From an uncultured Solimonas sp. (GTDB lineage Bacteria > Pseudomonadota > Gammaproteobacteria > Nevskiales > Nevskiaceae), in assembly GCA_946478985.1 (NCBI GenBank), contig CAMLDZ010000094.1, forward strand, positions 1 to 11,895: 11,895 bases of DNA, written 5' to 3'. This document shows positions 1 through 6,129 of this stretch, in pieces. The notes under the pieces are model-generated. The model had not been told where the DNA came from and searched no databases. It saw only the letters and a program-made list of their open reading frames with translations. The translations under genes were made by a program, and so were the position numbers. Within the stretch, counting starts at the first letter, position 1. Each line of letters begins with the position of its first letter.

Positions 1-1226
1 AGAAGCTGCTGGTGACGGTGCTGTCGCGCTGCCTGCAGTTCAACCTCAAGCGCCTGCCGGTGTCGGTGATCCGCGACCAGCTGGCACGGGTCCTCGACAA
101 CGAGACCGTCGGCTACGAGCTTGCGGCGATCGGCGAAATCGCACGCGCGGCCGACGGCTCGATGCGCGACGGTCTGTCGCTGCTCGACCAGGCGATCGCC
201 TTCGCCGGCGGCGGCGCGCTGCAGCGCCAGGGCGTCGAGGACATGCTCGGCACCAGCGGCCGCGAATCGCTGTTCGTGTTGCTGAGGGCGCTGGCTGCCG
301 CCGACAACGCCGCGCTGATTGCCGGCCTCGCCGCCATCGAGCAGCAGGCGCCGGACTATGCGGCACTGCTCAATGACTTGGCGGCGCATCTGCAGCGCAT
401 CGCCGTGTTGCAGCTGCTGCCTTCGGCGGCCACCGACGAGGACGATGCGACGCTGGTCGAGCTCAAGGACCGCTTCAGGCCCGAAGACGTGCAGCTCTAC
501 TACCAGATCGCCGTCAACGGCCGCCGCGATCTGGCCTGGGCGCCGGATCCGCGACTGGGCTTCGAGATGACGCTGCTGCGGATGGCGGCCTTCCGCATCG
601 ACGACGGCACCGGCAGCGCCGGCGCCGCGACGCCTTCCGGCGGTGCGCGCAGCGGCAGTGGTGCCGGCGCGCCGGCCACGTCGGCGGCCGCGGTTTCGGC
701 GGCACCGTCGCGTATGGCGACCGCCGCAAGACCAGCAGCCGGTGCGGCGGCAACGCCGGCTCCGGCGCTCGCCGTCGAGGCGCCGCGTGCGCCGCCCGTG
801 CCGCCACCGGCGACGCCGGCCGGCGACGGCATCGATGCCATACACAGCAGCGGCTGGTCGGAGCTGGTCGAGACGCTCGGGCTGGAAAGCTTCACGCGGC
901 AACTGGCGCGGCATTGCGGCTGGCAGGGTCGCCAGGGCGACACGCTGCAGCTCGCCATCGACGCCAAGCTCAAGCATCTGGCCAGCGAGGAGCGCCGCGC
1001 GGCGCTGGAACGTGCATTGTCCGCGCACTTCGGGCAGGACCTTAAACTGCGTATCGAACTGTCGGCCGATGAGCTGCAGACGCCGGCCTTGCTTGCGCAG
1101 CAGAAGCTCGAGGCGCGCCAGCAGGATGCCGAGCGGCGCATGCTGGCCGATCCGGTCGTGCAGGCCTTCCGCGACCAGTTCAACGCCACGGTCAGGCCGG
1201 GCTCGATCCATCCGCTGGATTCCTGA
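1..1226 (+). CDS. dnaX: DNA polymerase III subunit tau/gamma, C-terminal part (5' end outside window)
   Basis: DnaX is the clamp-loader ATPase of the DNA polymerase III holoenzyme; its tau form also binds the polymerase core and the DnaB helicase. The reading frame is open from base 3, so the gene starts before the window. The visible part begins at the conserved LSRCLQFNLKRL segment of the AAA+ module, just after the missing Walker A and B region; I estimate about 165 residues are absent. It continues through the lid (RAADGSMRDGLSLLDQAIA) and the clamp-loader collar domain (DVQLYYQIAVNGRRDL...FEMTLLRMAAF). An Ala/Pro/Gly-rich linker follows at about bases 610-830, then a tau-specific C-terminal domain (WSELVETLGLESFTRQLA to the end). 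The GTG at 12 is internal, not a start. I see no A-rich slippery heptamer in the visible part, so frameshifting to make gamma is not evident here. ybaB follows 27 nt downstream, the usual order. Confidence 0.96.
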   Translation, partial: KLLVTVLSRCLQFNLKRLPVSVIRDQLARVLDNETVGYELAAIGEIARAADGSMRDGLSLLDQAIAFAGGGALQRQGVEDMLGTSGRESLFVLLRALAAADNAALIAGLAAIEQQAPDYAALLNDLAAHLQRIAVLQLLPSAATDEDDATLVELKDRFRPEDVQLYYQIAVNGRRDLAWAPDPRLGFEMTLLRMAAFRIDDGTGSAGAATPSGGARSGSGAGAPATSAAAVSAAPSRMATAARPAAGAAATPAPALAVEAPRAPPVPPPATPAGDGIDAIHSSGWSELVETLGLESFTRQLARHCGWQGRQGDTLQLAIDAKLKHLASEERRAALERALSAHFGQDLKLRIELSADELQTPALLAQQKLEARQQDAERRMLADPVVQAFRDQFNATVRPGSIHPLDS

Positions 1227-1243
1227 TCGACGTCATTTCATTC

Positions 1244-1248
1244 GAGGA
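1244..1248 (+). promoter_or_regulatory. Ribosome binding site for ybaB
   Basis: GAGGA ends 5 nt before the ATG at 1254. It is one of the few clear Shine-Dalgarno sites in the window and supports this start codon. Confidence 0.7.
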
Positions 1249-1253
1249 CACCC

Positions 1254-1583
1254 ATGAAGAACGCAAGCGCCATCGGCAACCTGATGCGTCAGGCCCAGCA
1301 GATGCAGGAAAACATGAAGCGTGCGCAGGATGAGATCGCGCGCATGGAAGTCACCGGCGAGTCCGGTGCCGGTCTGGTGCGCGTGACGCTCAGCGGCAAG
1401 CACCAGGCACGCAAGGTCGAGATCAGTGCCGAGGCGCTGAAGGAAGACAAGGAATTCGTCGAAGACCTGATCGCTGCCGCGATCAACGATGCGGTGCAGA
1501 AGGTCGAGGAGGTCTCGAAGGACAAGATGGCCGGTGTGACGGCCGGCATGCAGCTGCCGCCGGGCATGAACCTGCCGTTCTGA
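1254..1583 (+). CDS. ybaB: YbaB/EbfC family nucleoid-associated protein
   Basis: This is a small DNA-binding protein of the YbaB/EbfC family, which forms tweezer-like dimers and coats the nucleoid. The product is 109 residues, the normal family length. It shows the N-terminal helix with [20 protein letters not shown], the central strand segment ([19 protein letters not shown]), the second helix ([20 protein letters not shown]) and the typical end [19 protein letters not shown]. The ATG at 1254 is preceded by a GAGGA ribosome site at 1244-1248 with 5 nt spacing. It lies 27 nt after dnaX and is probably co-transcribed with it. In many bacteria recR follows. Here the next gene is on the opposite strand and its stop codon is only 6 nt away, so the operon ends early. 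Confidence 0.96.
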   Translation: MKNASAIGNLMRQAQQMQENMKRAQDEIARMEVTGESGAGLVRVTLSGKHQARKVEISAEALKEDKEFVEDLIAAAINDAVQKVEEVSKDKMAGVTAGMQLPPGMNLPF

Positions 1584-1589
1584 GCGGGC

Positions 1590-3647
1590 CTACATCGCCG
1601 GATCGCTGATCGAGGCTTCGCCGTTCTCGATCCGTCCGGCGTAGCGGCGCGCGAAGCGCGCATCGCTGTCGACGCTGACTTCGAAGTCGTACCAGCGGCC
1701 GCTGTCCTGCAGCGGCCAGCGTTGCTGCACGCGGCCGCCGGCCGCCACGGAAATCACCCAGGGACCGTCGTCGCGATAGGCCAGGGCGCGCACGCTGAAG
1801 CTGCAGGCGCGGTCACCGTCGTTGCCGAACTGCAGGAGCAGCGATGCATCGCGCGTCGTCGACGCCCGGCATCGGGGTCGCGCGGTGCGAGGGCGCGGGA
1901 TGTCGAGTGTGCCGGCGCAGCGGCGATGAAAGCCGTTGGGGCCGAGGATCCATAAATCGTAGCGGCCGAGTTCCAGCAGGCCGGCGCTCCAGCTGTCGAT
2001 CAGGGTCTTGCCGGCTTCCACCGTGTAGCGGCGCGGCAGTCGCAGCGGCTGCAGCTGATCATAGACTTGGAACACCGCACCGGCGGTGCCGTGATTGATG
2101 AAGGCGAGATCGACGGTGCCGCTGCGCAGGTCGGTCTCGATATCGACTTCAAGCGCGTACGGCAGTGCGCGCGAGGGGCGTGTGCGGCGCGGCGCCTGCG
2201 GCAGCCTCGCCTGAGCCCCGAGCGGCACCGTCACTGCCGGCAGGCGCTCCTGCGCGGCGCGGATCGCGTCGGCCTCGGCGCGGCTGCGTTCCGGCAGCAG
2301 CGGCAGCGGTTCGCTGTTGGGCGTGCGGAAGTTGAAAGCGGATGTCAGATCGCCGCAGACGGCACGTCGCCAGGCGCTGATGTTGGGCTCGACGACGCCG
2401 AAGCGCGCTTCGAGAAAGCGGATAACCGAGCTGTGGTCGAAGACCTGCGAATCGACCCAGCCGCCGCGGCTCCACGGCGACACCACCCACATCGGCACGC
2501 GCGGGCCAGGGCCGTAGACCCGGCCGTCGCGGTGCCGCTCGCTGCTGTCGTCGACGGTCGAGGCGCCGGCCAGCGATCCGTCCGCCGCCAGCGACGGCGC
2601 CGCCGGCGGCGGCATGTGATCGAAGAAACCGTCGTTCTCGTCGAACATCACCAGCAGCGCGGTCCGGCTCCAGACCTGCGGATCGGCGATCAGCGCCTTG
2701 AGCACTTCCTGTACGTACCAGGCGCCCTGCACCGGACTCGACGGCCCGGTATGTTCCGAGTAGGCCGATGGCGCGATCACCCATGACACCTGTGGCAGCG
2801 CGCCGGCCAGCACGTCGTTGCGCAGGCCGTCGAGGTTGTCGCGCGAAAGCGTGTTGCTCAGGGCCTTCATCAGCGGCGAGCTGCGATCTTCGTAGTAGGC
2901 GCGGCGGAAGCTGGCAAAGCCTTCGAGCGGGTTGTCGGTGAAGTTGTCGTCCATGTTCTGGTACAGCTTCCACGAGATGCCGGCGGCTTCGAGCCGCTCC
3001 GCATAGGTGGTCCAGCGATAGCCCTCGGCCACCGGGCCGAGATCGTCGTTGCGGTTGTCGATCGCCGGGCCGCCGCCGGTGCCCCGCGGATCATTGCTGC
3101 CGGTGAACAGAAACAGGCGGTTGGGGTTGGTGCCGCCGTGCACCGAGCAGTGGTAGGCATCACACACGGTGAAGGCTTCGGCGAGCGCGTACTGGAACGG
3201 CAGTTCGGCCTGCGTGTAGTAGGCCATCGACGGCCGCGTCTTGTAGCGCGGCCAGGCGCCGAACCGGCCATGGTTCCAGGCCAGCTGCGCGTCCAGCCAG
3301 CTGTGCGGCGTGCCGGACACGCGCTGCGCGTTGCCGCTGTGCATGTCGAGGTGGTACGGCAAAACCTCCAGGCCGAGCGCATCGCGTTGCTGCCAGACCT
3401 GGCGCTCCGCCGCCTGCGGAATCGTCAGACGATCATTGAAGCCGCGCACGCCGGGCAGCATGCCGAAGTAATGATCGAAAGAGCGGTTCTCCTGCATCAG
3501 GATCACCACATGGCCGACGTCGTCGATGCTGCCGCTGCGCTGGTAGGCGGGAATCGCCAGCGCTTCCTCGATCACCGGCGGCAGCAGGGTGCCGGCAGCG
3601 GACAGGCCGGCGAGGCGGAGGAACTGGCGGCGGTCGACTCGGCTCAT
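1590..3647 (-). CDS. Tat-exported phosphocholine-type phospholipase C (phosphoesterase family)
   Basis: The 685-residue product matches the bacterial phospholipase C/AcpA phosphoesterase family (PlcH/PlcN-like), which releases phosphocholine from phosphatidylcholine or sphingomyelin outside the cytoplasm. The N-terminus has a twin-arginine signal (RRQFLR at residues 6-11, then a hydrophobic stretch to about A34), implying folded export by Tat. Family motifs are GHVVILMQENRSFDHYFG (45-62, metal ligands E53/N54), HGGTNPNRLF (170-179, T173 the probable nucleophile), FDENDGFFDH (335-344, metal ligands) and the FDHSSVIRFLEARFG segment (403-417). Residues from about 495 to the end form two beta-rich repeats like the two C-terminal DUF756 domains of PlcN. 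No clear Shine-Dalgarno site precedes the ATG, but the Tat signal at the extreme N-terminus supports the start. The gene lies 108 nt after the diguanylate cyclase on the same strand and converges on ybaB. Its exact substrate (choline lipid, ethanolamine lipid or sphingomyelin) cannot be read from the sequence. Confidence 0.9.
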   Translation of the reverse strand: MSRVDRRQFLRLAGLSAAGTLLPPVIEEALAIPAYQRSGSIDDVGHVVILMQENRSFDHYFGMLPGVRGFNDRLTIPQAAERQVWQQRDALGLEVLPYHLDMHSGNAQRVSGTPHSWLDAQLAWNHGRFGAWPRYKTRPSMAYYTQAELPFQYALAEAFTVCDAYHCSVHGGTNPNRLFLFTGSNDPRGTGGGPAIDNRNDDLGPVAEGYRWTTYAERLEAAGISWKLYQNMDDNFTDNPLEGFASFRRAYYEDRSSPLMKALSNTLSRDNLDGLRNDVLAGALPQVSWVIAPSAYSEHTGPSSPVQGAWYVQEVLKALIADPQVWSRTALLVMFDENDGFFDHMPPPAAPSLAADGSLAGASTVDDSSERHRDGRVYGPGPRVPMWVVSPWSRGGWVDSQVFDHSSVIRFLEARFGVVEPNISAWRRAVCGDLTSAFNFRTPNSEPLPLLPERSRAEADAIRAAQERLPAVTVPLGAQARLPQAPRRTRPSRALPYALEVDIETDLRSGTVDLAFINHGTAGAVFQVYDQLQPLRLPRRYTVEAGKTLIDSWSAGLLELGRYDLWILGPNGFHRRCAGTLDIPRPRTARPRCRASTTRDASLLLQFGNDGDRACSFSVRALAYRDDGPWVISVAAGGRVQQRWPLQDSGRWYDFEVSVDSDARFARRYAGRIENGEASISDPAM

Positions 3648-3755
3648 GGCAGGCGCATGACGGGCGCGGGGCGCGAACCGTGGCGATGCTGGCCGGCGCC
3701 GGCGTCATCTGCGTGACCGCCGGATCAAGCTTTGGTGAAGGCGGCTGCCTCTGGC
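3648..3755. other. Intergenic region between diguanylate cyclase and phospholipase
   Basis: This 108-nt gap is the largest in the window. It holds no convincing terminator (no GC stem followed by a T tract on the - strand) and no good -35/-10 pair that I can recognise. A perfect 12-nt palindrome, GCCGGCGCCGGC, sits at 3692-3703, but palindromes of G and C are common at this base composition. Read-through from the upstream cassette into the phospholipase gene is therefore possible but not shown. Confidence 0.5.
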
Positions 3756-4706
3756 TCAGGCCTCGCGGCGTGCCTGCTTGTTGGCGTACATCTGCGCGTC
3801 GGCGCGGTGCACGAGGGCTTCGCTGTCGTGGCCGTCCTGCGGATACAGCGCCAGGCCCAGGCTGGCGCCGATGCCGACCTGGATCGCGCGCGGCTGGCCG
3901 GGCAGGGCGAGGTAGAACGGGCGTTCCATCTCGGCGCTGATGTGCGCGCACAGGGCTTCGGCGTCCTGGCGGCTGCCGATGCTCTCGAGGATCGCCGCGA
4001 ATTCGTCGCCGCCCAGTCGCGCGATGGTGTCGCTGGCGCGTACCAGCTTGTGCAGCCGTTCGGCGATCGCCTTGAGCAGCAGGTCACCGGCCAGATGGCC
4101 GTGGTGGTCGTTGACCGGCTTGAAGCGGTCGATGTCGATATAGACCAGCGCCAGCAGCGCGCCGCTGCGCGCGGCGCGGCTGAGCCCGGTGGCGAGGCGG
4201 TCGCCGAACAGCATGCGGTTCGGCAGGTCGGTGAGCGGATCGTGCGTGGCCTGATGCCGCGCCATCTGCTCGGCAGCCTTCAGCGCGACGCGACTGCGGT
4301 AGAGGTCGAGAAAGACCTTGACCTTGGACAGCAGGATGAACTCGTTGATGGGTTTGGCGATGTAGTCGACGGCACCGACCTCGTAGCCGGTCAGGCGGTT
4401 GACGTCGTCTTTGAACGCGGCCGTGACGAAGATGATCGGCGCGCGCTGCGTGTCCGGCGATTCGGCGAGCAGGGTGGCGACCTCGAAGCCGTCCATGTCC
4501 GGCATCTGCACGTCGAGCAGGATCAGTGCGAATTCCTGTTCCAGGCAGGCTGCCAGCGCCGCGTTGCCGCTGTCCGCCTCGACGATGTCGCAGTCCATCT
4601 TGGCCAGCAGCCGCCGCATGACCACCAGATTGGCCGGGGTGTCGTCGACGACCAGGACCCGGGGCTTGTCCGGCTTGGCGCCGGCGCCGGCCGTCACTAT
4701 CGACAT
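3756..4706 (-). CDS. Response regulator diguanylate cyclase (REC-GGDEF)
   Basis: This 316-residue cytoplasmic enzyme should convert two GTP to cyclic di-GMP when its receiver is phosphorylated. The N-terminal REC domain (about residues 15-135) has the acidic pair D21/D22, phospho-acceptor D65 in LLDVQMPDMDG, T95 and K118 in AKPI. A short helix (136-150) leads to the GGDEF domain, which opens with THDPLTDLPNRMLF (154-167) and carries YIDIDRFKPVND (189-200). The active-site loop GGDEF (232-236) is intact. The inhibitory I-site RxxD (RASD, 223-226) lies exactly five residues before it, so product feedback is expected. The gene overlaps the end of cheB by 10 nt and has its own good ribosome site inside cheB, pointing to coupled expression. 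The hybrid kinase three genes upstream is the natural phosphodonor candidate; that pairing is inference. Confidence 0.95.
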   Translation of the reverse strand: MSIVTAGAGAKPDKPRVLVVDDTPANLVVMRRLLAKMDCDIVEADSGNAALAACLEQEFALILLDVQMPDMDGFEVATLLAESPDTQRAPIIFVTAAFKDDVNRLTGYEVGAVDYIAKPINEFILLSKVKVFLDLYRSRVALKAAEQMARHQATHDPLTDLPNRMLFGDRLATGLSRAARSGALLALVYIDIDRFKPVNDHHGHLAGDLLLKAIAERLHKLVRASDTIARLGGDEFAAILESIGSRQDAEALCAHISAEMERPFYLALPGQPRAIQVGIGASLGLALYPQDGHDSEALVHRADAQMYANKQARREA

Positions 4707-5278
4707 CGATCGAACTCCCTCTGCAAGAACGCTGCAATCTGCTCCACGTCGAGCACGGCATCGGCACCGGCCAGTTTCAGCGCCGCCTGCGGCATGGTCG
4801 GCACCTCGGCATCGTCGGCTCGCTGGACGATGCCCAGGCCGCCGCGCTCGCGGATATCGGCGAGCCCTGCGGCGCCATCGTGATTGGCTCCGGTCAGGAC
4901 GATACCGATGGCATGCGACGCGTATGCGTCGGCAGCCGATGAGAACAGCACATCGACCGACGGACGTGAATGGCAGACGCGCTCGTCAAGCGACAAGGAG
5001 AAGCAACGATCATGCTCGACCAACAAATGGTAGCCGCCGGGCGCCAGGTAGATGCGAGCCGGCTCTATGGATGCGCCGGCTTCGGCTTCCTGCACCGGCA
5101 AGGCGCTGTCGCGCTTGAACAGATCGATCAAGCCGCCGATATCGGCGTTGCCGACGTGCAGGACGACGGCGATCGGCCATTGCATGTCGGGGCGCAGCGC
5201 CCTGAACAACCGCTGCAAGGCGCCGATGCCGCCGGCCGAGGCGCCGACCACGATCAGACGCTCAGATGCGGGGCCCAT
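4697..5278 (-). CDS. cheB: CheB-type protein-glutamate methylesterase, catalytic domain only
   Basis: CheB enzymes remove methyl groups from glutamates of chemoreceptors, or deamidate glutamines, during sensory adaptation. This 193-residue protein is the catalytic domain alone. The serine hydrolase triad is visible as S14 in VVGASAGG, H41 in VVLHVG and D134 in IVLTGANHDGAAG. Other family segments are IYLAPGGYHLLVE (76-88) and RPSVDVLFSSAA (105-116). Classical CheB is about 350 residues, with an N-terminal receiver that holds the esterase in check until phosphorylated. Here the frame starts directly at the esterase fold, so control must be by another route or activity may be constitutive. The start overlaps the end of cheR by 17 nt and the end overlaps the diguanylate cyclase by 10 nt. 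No methyl-accepting chemotaxis protein, CheA or CheW is present nearby. Confidence 0.93.
   Translation of the reverse strand: MGPASERLIVVGASAGGIGALQRLFRALRPDMQWPIAVVLHVGNADIGGLIDLFKRDSALPVQEAEAGASIEPARIYLAPGGYHLLVEHDRCFSLSLDERVCHSRPSVDVLFSSAADAYASHAIGIVLTGANHDGAAGLADIRERGGLGIVQRADDAEVPTMPQAALKLAGADAVLDVEQIAAFLQREFDRCR
4715..4720 (-). promoter_or_regulatory. Ribosome binding site for the diguanylate cyclase, inside cheB
   Basis: Read on the - strand the bases are AGGGAG, 8 nt before the ATG at 4706. The site lies within the last codons of cheB. It fixes the start codon and implies that the gene can be loaded by ribosomes independently of coupling. Confidence 0.65.
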
Positions 5279-6122
5279 ACGCCGGTCCGCCGTCGGCGAG
5301 CCGATACAGCGCGGCCGCCCGGTCGATCGTGACGAAGTCGCGGTCGCTGCCGGTGAAGCGCAGCGATTCCTTGTTGCCCAGACACAAGTAGCCGCCGCGC
5401 ACCAGGCTGTCGCGGAACAAGGCCACGGCGCGCTGCTGCAGCGGTGGCCGGAAATAGATCATCACATTGCGGCAGAGGATCAGCTGTGCTTCGCAGAACG
5501 CGGCGTCGGCAGCCAGGTTGTGCGTGGCGAAGATGACATTGCGGCGCAGCGCATCATCGAACTTGATGTGGCCGTAGCGCGAATGGAAGTAGTCGGACAG
5601 CGTGTGGCGGCCGCCGGCGCGCAGGTAGTTGTCGGCGTAGGCGCGCAGCTCGCGGTTGGCAAAGATGCCCTCGCGCGCGGCATCCAGCGCGGGCTGGCTG
5701 ATATCGGTGGCGTAGATCTGCGCGCGGTCGTAGAGGCCGGCCTCGGTGAGCAGGATCGCCAGCGAGTAGACCTCCTCGCCATGCGCGCAGCCGGCCTGCC
5801 AGATATTGAAATGCGGGAAGCTGGCGAGAAACGGAAAGACCTCGCTGCGCAGCTTCGCGAACACCTCGGGGTCGCGGAACATTTCCGATACCGACACCGA
5901 CAGCCGCGCCACCACCTCGGCGATCGGCACCTGTTCGTGCAGCACGCGATCGGTCAGCTGGGTGATGCTGTTCAGGCCCAGATGGTCGACCAGGCCGATC
6001 ACGCGGCGCTTCAGCGAGGCTTGCGCGTAGTCGCCGAAGTCGTAGCCGTGGCGAACCTTCAAGGCCTGCACCAGCAGCTCGATCTCCAGATCGTGCAGCT
6101 TGGCTTCGTCGCTGCTCGTCAT
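5262..6122 (-). CDS. cheR: CheR-type protein-glutamate O-methyltransferase
   Basis: CheR uses S-adenosylmethionine to methylate glutamate side chains, classically on chemoreceptors, and opposes CheB. The product is 286 residues, the usual CheR length, with no TPR extension. The N-terminal helical domain (about 1-75) contains the basic segment LKRRVIGLVDHLG (37-49). The SVSEMFRDP segment (77-85) corresponds to the family FFRD motif, here with Met for the first Phe. The SAM-binding core shows IWQAGCAHGEEVYSLAI (107-123), YATDIS (137-142), FATHNLA (198-204) and LCRNVMIYF (216-224). All are close to consensus, so activity is likely. The start lies 7 nt after the kinase stop without a strong Shine-Dalgarno site, suggesting coupling to kinase translation. 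The methylated partner is not in the window as an MCP; a methylated kinase is one possibility. Confidence 0.94.
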   Translation of the reverse strand: MTSSDEAKLHDLEIELLVQALKVRHGYDFGDYAQASLKRRVIGLVDHLGLNSITQLTDRVLHEQVPIAEVVARLSVSVSEMFRDPEVFAKLRSEVFPFLASFPHFNIWQAGCAHGEEVYSLAILLTEAGLYDRAQIYATDISQPALDAAREGIFANRELRAYADNYLRAGGRHTLSDYFHSRYGHIKFDDALRRNVIFATHNLAADAAFCEAQLILCRNVMIYFRPPLQQRAVALFRDSLVRGGYLCLGNKESLRFTGSDRDFVTIDRAAALYRLADGGPAYGPRI

Positions 6123-6129
6123 CGCCGGC

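Noticed and set aside
2067..2786. 239-codon open frame on the + strand opposite the phospholipase
   Set aside because: It is antisense to conserved catalytic segments of the phospholipase, with Arg/Ala-rich composition typical of GC-driven shadow frames.
3692..3703. 12-nt palindrome GCCGGCGCCGGC as an operator or terminator
   Set aside because: It consists only of G and C in GC-rich DNA, has no loop and no T tract, and similar strings occur elsewhere in the window.
3732..4883. 383-codon open frame on the + strand opposite the diguanylate cyclase and cheB
   Set aside because: It is a shadow of two well-supported genes. The product has no recognisable fold and its start is within the gap without a ribosome site.
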